Shown here: positions 44,946 through 54,345 of the stretch, piece by piece | Layout: the number at the start of each line of letters is the position of its first letter | Position numbering within the stretch: the first letter of the stretch is position 1 | Origin: Georgfuchsia sp049276455 | GTDB taxonomy: Bacteria > Pseudomonadota > Gammaproteobacteria > Burkholderiales > Rhodocyclaceae | DNA: 64,000 nt | Direction of reading: 5' to 3' | Assembly: GCA_049276455.1 (NCBI GenBank) | Contig: JBASWL010000208.1 | Span: 11,134 to 75,133 of the forward strand | Made by a program: the position numbers and the translations under genes | Notes under the pieces: model-generated | What the model was told of the DNA's origin: nothing | Database searches by the model: none | Seen by the model: only the letters and a program-made list of their open reading frames with translations

Positions 44946-46072
44946 TAGCCGAGCAAGCGCTCCAGAACCCCTTCATAACAGGCCGCGAGCGGTTCCAGAT
45001 CGGCCAAGCGAACGTGCTCGTCGATCTTGTGCGAACTGTCATTGACTGGCCCGAACTCGGCGATCTCTGAACAGATCGCGGTAATGAAGCGGCCATCCGA
45101 GGTGCCGCCCGTCGTGGAAAGCGCGGGCGAGATACCTGTTGCCTCGCGAATGGCAAGCTCCATCGCGGCCACCAGTTTCCCATGCGGCGTCAGGAACGGT
45201 TGGGCGCCGACAGTCCAGCGAATGTCGTATTTCAGATCATGCTGGTCGAGAATGGCATGCACGCGCGATTGCAGCGTTTCCACCGTGCTTGCCGTGGAGA
45301 AGCGGAAATTGAACAATACTTCCAGCGTACCCGGCACGACATTGGTGGCACCCGTGCCGGCATGAATGTTCGAGACCTGAAAACTGGTGGCCGGGAAATA
45401 TTCGTTGCCATCGTCCCAGCGCGCGGCGGCAAGTTCAGCCAATACGGGAACGATCTGATGAATCGGGTTGCGCACTTTCTCCGGGTAGGCGATATGGCCC
45501 TGGATGCCGTGCACCATCAGGGTTGCCGAAAGCGAACCGCGCCGGCCGTTCTTGATCGTGTCGCCGAGCTTTTCGTTCGAGGTCGGCTCGCCGACGATGC
45601 AGTAGTCGATATGCTCATTGCGTGCCTTGAGCATCTCCACCACTTTCACGGTGCCGTCGGTGGCGTCTCCTTCCTCGTCGGAAGTGAGCAAAAGTGCAAT
45701 TGATCCCGCGTGCTGCCCGTTTTTCCTGATGAAGTTCTCGGTGGCGACCACGAAGGCGGCAATCGAACTCTTCATGTCGGAGGCGCCGCGCCCGTAAAGC
45801 AGTCCATCGCGAACGGTCGGGGTAAACGGGTTGCTGCGCCATTGCTCGACCGGACCGGTGGGTACGACATCGGTATGTCCCGCAAAACAGACCAGCGGGG
45901 CGTCGGTGCCGCGCCGTGCCCAGAGATTGGAAACATTGCCGGAATCGATGCGTTCGAGCGTAAACCCCAGCGCTTGCAGGATGCCGCCGATCAGATCGAG
46001 ACAGCCGGCATCGTCGGGAGTGACCGAGGGCCTGGCGATCAGCACCGTGGCCAGAGCCTGGACGGCATTCAT
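44945..46072 (-). CDS. dapE: Succinyl-diaminopimelate desuccinylase
   Basis: Di-zinc peptidase-family enzyme of the succinylase lysine/DAP route, releasing LL-DAP from N-succinyl-LL-DAP. The 375 residues keep the metal-binding motifs CFAGHTDVVPTGP, GRGASDMKSSIAA and SDEEGDATDGT, and the late HIS motif is represented by ...DSSHKIDEHV. It looks intact. Its usual partner dapC is truncated at 47.4 kb and dapD is not in the window, while a dapL bypass gene lies 5 kb away, so DapE may be redundant here. The start overlaps the pilU stop by four bases. Confidence 0.94.
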   Translation of the reverse strand: MNAVQALATVLIARPSVTPDDAGCLDLIGGILQALGFTLERIDSGNVSNLWARRGTDAPLVCFAGHTDVVPTGPVEQWRSNPFTPTVRDGLLYGRGASDMKSSIAAFVVATENFIRKNGQHAGSIALLLTSDEEGDATDGTVKVVEMLKARNEHIDYCIVGEPTSNEKLGDTIKNGRRGSLSATLMVHGIQGHIAYPEKVRNPIHQIVPVLAELAAARWDDGNEYFPATSFQVSNIHAGTGATNVVPGTLEVLFNFRFSTASTVETLQSRVHAILDQHDLKYDIRWTVGAQPFLTPHGKLVAAMELAIREATGISPALSTTGGTSDGRFITAICSEIAEFGPVNDSSHKIDEHVRLADLEPLAACYEGVLERLLG

Positions 46073-47253
46073 GCGTCGAGCTTAAGCGTGAAGTCTTTGA
46101 AGTCACCGCCGGGGGCAATCGACTTAACGGGGTCGAATGCCGATGATTCCTGTTTGTTGCCCGTATTACCTGGAGCAGTCGTGGTGTCGCTAGCCTGTTC
46201 GTTATTGATCAGGTAGATCAGGTTATTGGCGGAATCGGCGTTCGCCTTGGCCTCATCGAGTGTGATCGTGCCCGACTTGTAGAGATTGAACAGCGCCTGC
46301 TCGAATGTCTGTGAGCCAGCCGTCATGCTCTTTTCCATCGATTCCTTGATACCTGCCATGTCGCCCTTCTCAATGAGTTCGGCGACGTGGCGAGAATTGA
46401 GCATGATTTCGACCGCAGGCGTGCGGCTGCCATCCTCTTTATTTACGAGGCGCTGGGAGATGATCGCATTAAGTGCCACGGCCAGATCGGCGAGCAGGGC
46501 AGGGCGATTTTCAAGCGGATAGAAACTGATGATGCGCGACAGGGCGTGGTAGCTGTTGTTGGCATGCAGGGTAGCGATGCAGAGATGCCCCGATTGGGCA
46601 TAGGCAATCGACTGCGACATGATTTCCTTGTCGCGGATTTCGCCGATGAAAATCACGTCCGGTGCCTGACGCAAGGAATTCTTCAAGGCTGTTTGGAAAG
46701 CCTTGGTGTCTGAGCCTACCTCGCGCTGGTTAACAATGGACTTCTTGTTCTTGAACAGGAATTCCAGCGGATCTTCAAGCGTGAGGATGTGGCCAGTCCG
46801 GTTTTCATTGCGGTAGTCCAGCATTGACGTCAGCGAGGTGGATTTGCCAGACCCCGTGGCACCAACCATCAGGATCAGGCCACGTTTTCCCATGACGAGT
46901 TCCTTCAGCACCTCGGGCAAGCCGAGGGAGCTGAATTTCGGAATGTCAGCAGGAATAAAGCGGGCTACCAGCGCCGCCGTTCCGCGCTGATAGAAGCAGG
47001 AAAGACGAAATACGCCGATATCATGTAAGGCGACACGGGTGTTGAGTTCTCGCGTTTCCGTCAACTCGCACAATTGTTCTTCGGTCAGAATTTCCTTGAA
47101 CAATTCGTCCACTGTTGCCGGAACCATCATGGTTTGATTCACCGGCATGGAGTTGCCATTGATCTTGATGGTGATCGGCGCTCCACAGGAAATGAAAAGA
47201 TCTGAGGCCTTCTTCTCGGCCATCAATTGAAACAGGCGTTGCATTGTTCCCAT
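46069..47253 (-). CDS. pilU: Type IV pilus retraction ATPase paralogue PilU
   Basis: Hexameric secretion-type ATPase that assists PilT in pilus retraction and twitching. The 394 residues show an N-terminal PAS-like domain (LFQLMAEKKASDLFISCGAP), Walker A VGATGSGKSTSLTSML, the Asp box ILTLEDPLEFLF and the His box LCIATLHANNSYHALSR. The C-terminal extension beyond about 350 is rich in S, T and N and typical of PilU. No pilT lies beside it; pilU next to dapE is a known betaproteobacterial arrangement. Confidence 0.92.
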   Translation of the reverse strand: MGTMQRLFQLMAEKKASDLFISCGAPITIKINGNSMPVNQTMMVPATVDELFKEILTEEQLCELTETRELNTRVALHDIGVFRLSCFYQRGTAALVARFIPADIPKFSSLGLPEVLKELVMGKRGLILMVGATGSGKSTSLTSMLDYRNENRTGHILTLEDPLEFLFKNKKSIVNQREVGSDTKAFQTALKNSLRQAPDVIFIGEIRDKEIMSQSIAYAQSGHLCIATLHANNSYHALSRIISFYPLENRPALLADLAVALNAIISQRLVNKEDGSRTPAVEIMLNSRHVAELIEKGDMAGIKESMEKSMTAGSQTFEQALFNLYKSGTITLDEAKANADSANNLIYLINNEQASDTTTAPGNTGNKQESSAFDPVKSIAPGGDFKDFTLKLDA

Positions 47254-47325
47254 TCCGATCCTCCGATCAGGTAGTAATTGCCAGGCAGGACACCCACATT
47301 ATATTGGTGTAACAGCGCGCGAATT

Positions 47326-47568
47326 TCATGGTGACGACTGGCGCTGATCCATTAGGGGCCGGGCCGGTAAGCCTGACGTGCTAGGATAGTTCGCCTGTTC
47401 CGCCAAAGCCGCGGTGAATGCCACTTTGTTGAATGACGGGGTGGCATGCTGTGGTTCCCCGATGGAGAGACGGATTTCCTGCAAGTCTGCGGCAGGTGTG
47501 ATGTCTGCCATCTTCTGGCACAGTTTCTCGAAGGGATAGGGTTGTAGTAGCGACAGTCGCGGGTTCAC
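47326..47568 (-). pseudogene. dapC: Truncated dapC (N-succinyl-DAP aminotransferase), N-terminal remnant
   Basis: From GTG 47568 the product reads VNPRLSLLQPYPFEKLCQKM, then IRLSIGEPQHATPSF and NYPSTSGLPAR. This is the characteristic N-terminus of betaproteobacterial DapC (MNPRLxxLxPYPFEKL, LSIGEPKHxTP, YPxTxGLPALR). Similarity ends near 47361 and an unrelated ten-residue tail leads to a stop at 47326. The remaining ~320 residues, including the PLP lysine, are missing, so the enzyme is lost. It sits where dapC is expected, beside pilU-dapE. Deletion took the rest of dapC and possibly dapD. Confidence 0.82.
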
Positions 47569-47609
47569 GGCAACAGGGACGGCTAAATTCAGATACGTAA
47601 TTATAGGCG

Positions 47610-48491
47610 ATGGCAGCACGGCATAATTCGGTAGCAACACTCTCCCTGCTCACCGGGGCAACGATCTGGGGCCTGATCTGGTATCCCTATCGCATTATTG
47701 AGGATGTCGGCATTAGTGGCGTTGTCGCCAGTATGGCGACCTATGCCGTTGCTTTTCTTGTCGGGTTGCCCGTGTTGTGGCGCAAATTGCGCGGTGTTCG
47801 TCTGTCATGGTGGCTGCCCCTGATCGCGCTGGCGGCCGGAGGCTGCAATCTCGGCTATGTGCTGGCCGTGCTCAACGGCGAAGTGATGCGTGTCCTGCTG
47901 CTGTTTTACCTGTCGCCATTGTGGACTGTGCTGCTTGCGCGCCTGCTGCTCGGGGAGCAGTTGCATCTACCTGGCTTGATGGTGATCAGTCTTTCCCTCT
48001 GCGGAGCCATCGTGATGCTGTGGGATCCCTCTATGGGCATGCCCTGGCCGCAGTGTTGGGCAGAATGGATCGGGCTTGGCGCAGGCTTCATGTTCGCCCT
48101 CAACAATGTGCTGATACGACGCACTGGCGAACTGTCGATCGAACTCAAATCCATGGTGTCGTTTCTGGGTGTGATCGTTTGTGGTGCATTGCTGCTGCCA
48201 TGGATAACGTTGCCTCCCCATCCAACCATGACAGGAGAAAGCTTTTTTCTGCTGCTGCTGATTGGGGTGGTACTGTTTGCTGTCAATCTGGCGGTTCAGT
48301 ATGGTTTGACGCACGTTAATGCCAATCGCGCCATCGTTATCCTTTTGTTCGAACTGGTCGTCGCAGCACTGGCCTCGTGGTTGCTTGCCGATGAATACAT
48401 GGGACTCAGGGAATGGGTGGGCGGTGCGCTGATTATCATTGCCAGCCTGTTTTCTGGGAGCATGGATGAACCACAACGTGGGAATATCTGA
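47610..48491 (+). CDS. EamA/DMT-family transporter
   Basis: A 293-residue inner-membrane protein with about ten hydrophobic segments arranged as two EamA repeats (residues ~8-140 and ~155-285). Examples of helices are LSLLTGATIWGLIWYPYRII and VLLLFYLSPLWTVLLARLLL; GEQL and DEYMGLREW mark the family loops. Members export amino acids or other small metabolites; the substrate here is unknown. It is divergent from the dapC remnant across a 41-base spacer, so its promoter lies in or near the old dapC leader. Confidence 0.85.
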   Translation: MAARHNSVATLSLLTGATIWGLIWYPYRIIEDVGISGVVASMATYAVAFLVGLPVLWRKLRGVRLSWWLPLIALAAGGCNLGYVLAVLNGEVMRVLLLFYLSPLWTVLLARLLLGEQLHLPGLMVISLSLCGAIVMLWDPSMGMPWPQCWAEWIGLGAGFMFALNNVLIRRTGELSIELKSMVSFLGVIVCGALLLPWITLPPHPTMTGESFFLLLLIGVVLFAVNLAVQYGLTHVNANRAIVILLFELVVAALASWLLADEYMGLREWVGGALIIIASLFSGSMDEPQRGNI

Positions 48492-49170
48492 TTCCTGGCT
48501 GATTGGCTATGTCATGGAAATAATATTGCAAGAGACCGGGAAATCCTGATCTAACTGATGGCAAATAGAAACGATCAGGCTGCTTACTAAACGCAAAGTG
48601 GCCCTCAATAAAATCAGTTACCGGCTGACACCCCTTGGTTATATGGATATCTGGCTGGATGTTTCGCATTTGGGTAAAAATCAGATCATCATCGTTACAG
48701 ATGTGACACAGAAGGCACCGGACTTTCTACAGTGACTGATGCCAAGCACCAAGTTCAGGATATGAAGTACCGAAGGCGTGAATTAAATTTGCCCACAGAT
48801 TCTGTGGATATCTCTGTGGTCAAACGCTGTTACGCAATAGATACAAGCCGTTTTAACCTCCGCCTATTTTTTAGGCAGGCTGTTCTGCGGGGCAAAGGCC
48901 TTCTTATGGTGCGGCTTGGCGGGCAAAGTCACAGTTAAATAGCTATTTTTGAAGTGGTTATTCAACGATAAATAGCCAAGGTGGATAACTGGTAATCATC
49001 GCAATCGTCGCATAGTCAACAAGAAAGTTTTGCAAAGGTAGCGGATGTGAATTGTTATGATGGGTGACGGAGTCCCCTTCCTTTTTGCGGAGGCAAAAAA
49101 TTGGGCAAACAATACCCTTCCAGACGGTAATTTCCGTCTGGGTTTGGTGCTGTGGTGGTTATTCCGTTAG
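48492..49170. other. 679-base spacer with a possible gene remnant and palindromes
   Basis: No secure gene is present. A plus-strand frame from 48559 to 48735 has a protein-like 58-codon sequence (...YMDIWLDVSHLGKNQIII...) but no good start; it may be the tail of a lost gene. CCACAGATTCTGTGG near 48793-48807 is a perfect palindrome and GTGGATAAC occurs near 48981. A hairpin CCAGACGG-TAATTT-CCGTCTGG lies near 49113-49135 downstream of the small membrane-protein gene and may terminate it. The region is AT-rich relative to its neighbours. Confidence 0.4.
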
Positions 49171-49374
49171 TTACTTTGCCAAGTAGATTGCGAGCAACAC
49201 CAACAGGAATGCCGCAACCGAGAAGGTGCCTATTTGCCACTCCATCCGGCGAAGGCTGTTGAAAGGCTTGACCTCACGACCGGTAACCTTGGTATAAAAA
49301 TCCGATACCAGCGGAGCAACAGTGGCAAGCACGGCTGCCAGAACCACTAATGTAAAGAAAGTAAAGTAGCTCAT
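49171..49374 (-). CDS. Small two-helix membrane protein (67 aa)
   Basis: From ATG 49374, preceded by a strong GGAGGGG site, the 67-residue product has two hydrophobic helices (about 3-25, YFTFFTLVVLAAVLATVAPL, and 48-65, FSVAAFLLVLLAIYLAK) with a short polar linker containing the VTGREVKPF turn. Its compact hairpin topology and strong ribosome-binding site support a real gene. I do not recognise the family. It stands alone between two long spacers. Confidence 0.65.
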   Translation of the reverse strand: MSYFTFFTLVVLAAVLATVAPLVSDFYTKVTGREVKPFNSLRRMEWQIGTFSVAAFLLVLLAIYLAK

Positions 49375-49618
49375 ATCCCCCTCCATTTTTTGTAACCACA
49401 AAACCACATTATCTACCTTGTCATTCCATTATAGATATGGATATGGAAATGGAAATGCAAGAAGAAACGATTATCCGGGCCGATGATGTTGCGGTGCAGG
49501 GAAATCCAGGAAAGATCATTCAGGTTTGGCCGGATTGAAGTGCATGGAAACGCGCAGTCAGGAGATCAGCTTTTTCTGTTGCATTGCACAGAGCCAAGTC
49601 AATTGAAAAATCAAATAT

Positions 49619-51013
49619 TCATGCTTTCTTGTCCGGAATGCATGTCATGGCTTCTGGCTTGACCCAAAGATCGAACTCGGCTGAAGACACGTACCCCAGA
49701 TAGAGTGACGCCTGCTTCAACGTGCTGCCCTCGTGATGCGCCTTCTTGGCGATCTCGGCGGCCTTGTCATAGCCAATGTGCGGCGTCAACGCCGTGACCA
49801 GCATCAGCGAGCGGTCGACCAGTTCAGCGATGCGGTTCCGGTTCGGGATGATGCCGCGCACGCAGTGTTGCTCAAAACTGCGCATGCCGTCGGCAAGTAG
49901 CCGGACGCTTTGCAGGAAGTTGTGGGCGATGAGCGGTTTGTAGACGTTCAACTCGAAATTGCCGGATGCGCAGCCATAGGTGATGGCGACATCATTGCCA
50001 AAGACCTGGGCACAGATCATGGTCAGCGCCTCGCATTGTGTCGGGTTTACCTTGCCAGGCATGATGGAACTGCCTGGCTCGTTTTCTGGAATCGAGATTT
50101 CACCGAGGCCTGAGCGTGGGCCGGAAGCCAGCCAGCGTATGTCGTTGGCGATCTTGTTTAGCGCGGTGGCGAGTGTTTTCAATGAGCCATGTGCCGAGAT
50201 AAGCGCATCACTGGCGGCCAATGCCGAGAATTTGTTTCCTGCCGTGGTGAATGGCAGGTTGCTGTGTTTGCACAGTTCGGCCGCCACGCGCTCACCGAAT
50301 TCAGGATGGGTGTTGAGTCCGGTGCCAACGGCAGTAGCACCAACGGCCAATTCGAAGAGCGGGGGCAGGTTGACGGTCAGCGCCGTCTCGGCATGTAAAA
50401 GCTGCGCAGCATAGCCGGAAAATTCCTGACCCAGTGTGAGTGGCGTGGCGTCCTGCAAATGGGTGCGTCCGATCTTGACGATGTCGGCGAAGTCGTTTGA
50501 CTTCTCGGTCAGCGTCTCGCGTAACTGTCGCAATGCCGGCAACACCCGGGAAACAATGCCCTGGCTGGCGGCGACATGCATTGAAGTGGGGAAAATATCG
50601 TTCGATGACTGCCCGAAATTTACATCGTCATTAGGATGCACAAGCCTTCCCTCGCCATGGGGACCGCCCATCAATGCCGAGGCGCGGTTGGCGAGCACTT
50701 CGTTCATGTTCATATTGGTTTGCGTTCCCGAACCGGTCTGCCAGACCGACAAGGGAAATTCATGCGCATGTCTTCCTGCCAGAACTTCATCCGCAGCTTC
50801 GATGATGGCAGTGGCCTTGTTTTCAGGTACGAGGCCCAGTTCCCGGTTGACCACGGCGCAGGCGTGCTTAACGAGAGCCAGGGACAGGATCAGATCCGCA
50901 GGCATTTTTTCCGTTGAAATATCGAAGTGTTGCAGCGAACGCTGGGTCTGGGCGCCCCACAAGCACTCATCAGGAACCTCCATCGCGCCGAAACTGTCAT
51001 GTTCTGTTCGCAT
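49619..51013 (-). CDS. fumC: Class II fumarate hydratase
   Basis: Iron-independent TCA-cycle enzyme converting fumarate to L-malate. The 464-residue protein carries the superfamily signature GSSIMPGKVNPTQCEAL, the substrate-binding GSGTQTNMNMNEV and the HPNDDVNFGQSSND motif. It is transcribed away from acnA, so two TCA-cycle genes share a ~106-base divergent regulatory region. Confidence 0.95.
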   Translation of the reverse strand: MRTEHDSFGAMEVPDECLWGAQTQRSLQHFDISTEKMPADLILSLALVKHACAVVNRELGLVPENKATAIIEAADEVLAGRHAHEFPLSVWQTGSGTQTNMNMNEVLANRASALMGGPHGEGRLVHPNDDVNFGQSSNDIFPTSMHVAASQGIVSRVLPALRQLRETLTEKSNDFADIVKIGRTHLQDATPLTLGQEFSGYAAQLLHAETALTVNLPPLFELAVGATAVGTGLNTHPEFGERVAAELCKHSNLPFTTAGNKFSALAASDALISAHGSLKTLATALNKIANDIRWLASGPRSGLGEISIPENEPGSSIMPGKVNPTQCEALTMICAQVFGNDVAITYGCASGNFELNVYKPLIAHNFLQSVRLLADGMRSFEQHCVRGIIPNRNRIAELVDRSLMLVTALTPHIGYDKAAEIAKKAHHEGSTLKQASLYLGYVSSAEFDLWVKPEAMTCIPDKKA

Positions 51014-51047
51014 CGTGTATTTCCCCTCGACTGGCTATTGCTTCAGT

Positions 51048-51106
51048 TTTATCCACAATAGTGGCATTCTGTCACCACTTCACCTAAACATCACACCTAA
51101 ACATCA
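51048..51106. promoter_or_regulatory. fumC-acnA intergenic repeats and DnaA box
   Basis: The divergent spacer contains a perfect DnaA box TTATCCACA at 51048-51056 and a perfect tandem direct repeat of 13 bases (CACCTAAACATCA) at 51081-51093 and 51094-51106, just 14 bases before the acnA start. The repeat could be a regulator site or affect mRNA leader function. The repeats are seen directly; the role is inferred. Confidence 0.5.
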
Positions 51107-51119
51107 GCAGAGGTATGTC

Positions 51120-53846
51120 ATGACCCAATCGATTTTTGATTCGTTCCAGTCATTTTCCCTGCAATCAGGCGCTACCGGATATCTGTATTCGCTGCCTGCG
51201 CTGGAGAAAGCCGGCCTTGGCAAAATTTCCCGGCTACCTATATCGATCCGGCTGGTGCTCGAATCAGTGCTGCGCAACTGCGATGGCCGCAAGATTACCG
51301 AACGGCATATCCGGAAATTGGCGGCGTGGCAACCCAATGCGCCAAACAATGCGCCGCGCACCGAGGAGATTCCCTTTGTCGTTGCGCGCATCCTGCTGCA
51401 GGATTTCACCGGTGTGCCATTGCTGTGCGATCTTGCGGCGATGCGGAGTGTGGCGCAGAAACTCGACAAGAAACCGAAGATAATTGAACCCCTGGTGCCG
51501 GTTGATCTGGTCGTTGATCATTCGGTGCAGGTCGATTATTTCCGCCAGCAGGATGCACTCGATCTGAACATGAAGCTGGAATTCCAGCGCAATCGTGAGC
51601 GCTACCAGTTCATGAAGTGGGGCATGCAGGCCTTTGACACTTTCCGCGTTGTGCCGCCCGGCGTCGGCATCGTGCATCAGGTCAATCTTGAATACCTGGC
51701 ACGTGGTGTTCATCGCAAGCAGATTGACGGCAAGACGATGTATTACCCCGATACGCTGGTCGGTACCGATTCGCACACCACCATGATTAACAGCATCGGC
51801 GTGGTCGGCTGGGGCGTCGGCGGCATCGAGGCTGAGGCGGGTATGCTCGGCCAGCCAGTGTATTTCCTGACCCCGGATGTGGTCGGCTTCGAGTTGACAG
51901 GGAAATTGCGCGAGGGCTGCACAGCGACCGATCTGGTGCTCACCGTCACCGAGGCTTTGCGCCATGAAAAAGTGGTGGGCAAGTTTGTCGAGTTCTTCGG
52001 CGAGGGCGTTGAGGCGCTGACGCTTGCAGATCGTGCCACCATCGCGAATATGGCACCGGAATACGGTGCGACGATGGGTTTCTTCCCGGTTGACGACGCT
52101 ACGATCAGTTACTTCCACGGCACCGGCCGTACAGCTGAGGAAATCGATGCCTTCCAGTCCTATTTCAAGGCGCAGGGACTTTATGGCGTGCCAAAGGCTG
52201 GGCAGATCGATTACAGCCAGGTGGTGACGCTCGATCTGACCAGTGTAACACCTTCGCTGGCGGGGCCTAAACGGCCGCAGGATCGCATCGAAATCGGCAA
52301 GGTCAAGGCTAATTTTATCGATCTGTTCAGCAAGCCGGCCGCTGAGAATGGCTTTTCCAAACTGCCGGCCGAGCTAAACTCAACCTATATCAACAGTGAC
52401 GGTGTCACGGTAAAAAATGGTGACATCCTGATCGCCGCGATCACTTCCTGCACCAACACCAGCAACCCGGGTGTGTTGCTGGCAGCGGGCCTGCTGGCGA
52501 AGAAGGCGGTCGAGCGCGGTTTGAAGATAGCTCCCCACATCAAGACCTCGCTGGCGCCGGGGTCGCGTGTGGTGACCAATTACCTGAAAAAGGCCGGACT
52601 GCTGTCCTATCTGGAAACCCTCGGATTTCCGGTGACGGCTTATGGCTGCACTACTTGCATCGGTAATGCCGGTGACTTGGCGCCGGCGTTGAATCAGGTC
52701 ATTCAAGACAAGCAACTGGTCTGCGCCGCCGTGCTCTCGGGCAACCGCAATTTCGAAGCGCGCATTCATCCCAATATCAAGGCCAACTACCTCGCCAGCC
52801 CGCCGCTGGTGGTGGCATACGCGATTGCAGGTTCGATACAAAAGGATTTGATGGCTGAACCGCTGGGCCGCGGCAAGGATGGCAAGGAGGTGTGGATCGG
52901 CGACATCTGGCCCACCAGCGCCGAAGTGCAAGCACTGATGAAACTGGCCATGGATCCGGCCGTGTATGCGGCCAACTATCGCAAACTGACTGCCAAGGGC
53001 GATTTGTGGAGCCAGGTATCGAGTACATCGGGTGAGGTCTACGATTGGCCGACGTCGACCTACATCGCCGAGCCCCCGTTCTTTTATGACTTCGCGCTTC
53101 TGCCGCCGGCTCCGCCCGGCAACGTGATCGGGGCCCGTGCCCTGGCCATCTTCGGCGATTCGGTGACCACCGATCACATCAGCCCGGCGGGATCAATCAA
53201 GGAAACATCGCCCGCAGGTTGTTACCTGATCAAGCAGGGCGTCGGCAAAGCCGACTTCAACAGTTATGGCTCGCGGCGCGGTAATCACGAGGTGATGATG
53301 CGCGGCACTTTCGCCAATGTGCGCATCAAGAACCTGATGATCCCGGTGCAAGCCGACGGCAGCCGCGAGGAGGGTGGCGTCACGCTGCACCAGCCTGCGG
53401 GCGAGAAACTTCCGATCTACGATGCGGCAATGAAATACCTGGCCTCTGGCGCGCCGACCATTATTTTCGCCGGCGAGGAATATGGCACCGGTTCCAGCCG
53501 CGATTGGGCCGCCAAAGGCACCCGGCTGCTCGGCGTCAAGGCCGTGGTGGCGAAGAGTTTCGAACGCATCCATCGCTCCAATCTGGTCGGCATGGGCGTG
53601 CTACCCTTGCAGTTCATCGGCGTCGCAAGTGCGCAATCACTGGGCCTCAAGGGCGACGAAACTTACGACATCCTTGGTTTGGAGAATGGCCTCAGTCCGC
53701 AGCAGAAGCTGACCCTCGTCATTCATGGCGGGGAGGGCAAGCGGCGCGAGCTGCAGGTACTGCTTCGCATCGACACCCCGATTGAGGTGGACTACTACCG
53801 CCACGGCGGCATCCTGCCTTATGTGCTGCGTGAATTACTGAGTTGA
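51120..53846 (+). CDS. acnA: Aconitate hydratase A
   Basis: Monomeric [4Fe-4S] enzyme of the TCA cycle (citrate to isocitrate), related to iron-regulatory proteins. From ATG 51120 the product has 908 residues, the AcnA length. The cluster cysteines are in AAITSCTNTSNPGVLL and in YGCTTCIGNAGDL. DSHTTMINSIGVVGWGVGGIEAEAG and the C-terminal swivel GEEYGTGSSRDWAAKGTRLLGV are diagnostic. The open frame runs far upstream into the divergent fumC gene, but that part is antisense and non-coding. Confidence 0.96.
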   Translation: MTQSIFDSFQSFSLQSGATGYLYSLPALEKAGLGKISRLPISIRLVLESVLRNCDGRKITERHIRKLAAWQPNAPNNAPRTEEIPFVVARILLQDFTGVPLLCDLAAMRSVAQKLDKKPKIIEPLVPVDLVVDHSVQVDYFRQQDALDLNMKLEFQRNRERYQFMKWGMQAFDTFRVVPPGVGIVHQVNLEYLARGVHRKQIDGKTMYYPDTLVGTDSHTTMINSIGVVGWGVGGIEAEAGMLGQPVYFLTPDVVGFELTGKLREGCTATDLVLTVTEALRHEKVVGKFVEFFGEGVEALTLADRATIANMAPEYGATMGFFPVDDATISYFHGTGRTAEEIDAFQSYFKAQGLYGVPKAGQIDYSQVVTLDLTSVTPSLAGPKRPQDRIEIGKVKANFIDLFSKPAAENGFSKLPAELNSTYINSDGVTVKNGDILIAAITSCTNTSNPGVLLAAGLLAKKAVERGLKIAPHIKTSLAPGSRVVTNYLKKAGLLSYLETLGFPVTAYGCTTCIGNAGDLAPALNQVIQDKQLVCAAVLSGNRNFEARIHPNIKANYLASPPLVVAYAIAGSIQKDLMAEPLGRGKDGKEVWIGDIWPTSAEVQALMKLAMDPAVYAANYRKLTAKGDLWSQVSSTSGEVYDWPTSTYIAEPPFFYDFALLPPAPPGNVIGARALAIFGDSVTTDHISPAGSIKETSPAGCYLIKQGVGKADFNSYGSRRGNHEVMMRGTFANVRIKNLMIPVQADGSREEGGVTLHQPAGEKLPIYDAAMKYLASGAPTIIFAGEEYGTGSSRDWAAKGTRLLGVKAVVAKSFERIHRSNLVGMGVLPLQFIGVASAQSLGLKGDETYDILGLENGLSPQQKLTLVIHGGEGKRRELQVLLRIDTPIEVDYYRHGGILPYVLRELLS

Positions 53847-53847
53847 A

Positions 53848-54297
53848 CTAAGCCCGCTTGTCATGCATCAGGCGGGATTTTTCGCGTTGCCAATCGCGTT
53901 CTTTTTCGGTCTCCCGCTTGTCGTATTGTTTCTTGCCTTTCGCCAGACCGACATTCAGCTTGATGCGCCCTTTGGTGTAGTGCAGGTCGAGGGGCACCAG
54001 CGCAAAGCCAGCGCGCTCCACCTTGCCGATCAGCTTGGCGATTTCTGTGCCGTGCAACAGCAGTTTTCGCGTCCGCACCGGGTCGGGATGAATATGGGTG
54101 GATGCGGTAAGCAAGGGACTGATGTGGGCGCCGATCAGGAATAGCTCACCGCTCTTGATGATGACATAGGCTTCCTTCAGCTGCGCGCGCCCGGCACGTA
54201 TTGCCTTGGCTTCCCATCCCTCCAGCACCAGGCCGGCTTCGAAACGGTCTTCAATGAAGTAATCGTGAAATGCCTTGCGGTTGTCGATAATGCTCAT
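53848..54297 (-). CDS. smpB: SsrA-binding protein
   Basis: The tmRNA partner in trans-translation rescue of stalled ribosomes. The 149-residue basic protein begins MSIIDNRKAFHDYFIEDRFEAGL and contains GWEAKAIRAGRAQLKEAYV and the C-terminal basic tail KGKKQYDKRETEKERDW, all SmpB signatures. It is convergent with acnA and divergent from ratA, the common smpB/ratA neighbourhood. No tmRNA gene was recognised in the window. Confidence 0.96.
   Translation of the reverse strand: MSIIDNRKAFHDYFIEDRFEAGLVLEGWEAKAIRAGRAQLKEAYVIIKSGELFLIGAHISPLLTASTHIHPDPVRTRKLLLHGTEIAKLIGKVERAGFALVPLDLHYTKGRIKLNVGLAKGKKQYDKRETEKERDWQREKSRLMHDKRA
53853..53882 (+). terminator. Terminator of acnA inside the smpB 3' end
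   Basis: CCCGCTTG at 53853-53860 pairs, with one G-T type exception, with CAGGCGGG at 53869-53876, followed by ATTTTT. It lies seven bases after the acnA stop and overlaps the last codons of the convergent smpB. Confidence 0.65.
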
Positions 54298-54345
54298 GAC
54301 GAGGTAGCGCGGTAGAATTCACGCATTCTAGTGCAAGCAGGTGCC

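Noticed and set aside
48732..48938. 68-codon plus-strand frame in the spacer after the EamA gene
   Set aside because: No ribosome-binding site and no hydrophobic or domain pattern; likely chance.
50436..51119. N-terminal extension of aconitase upstream of 51120
   Set aside because: The in-frame extension lies antisense to fumC and across the divergent spacer; AcnA family length and start fit 51120.
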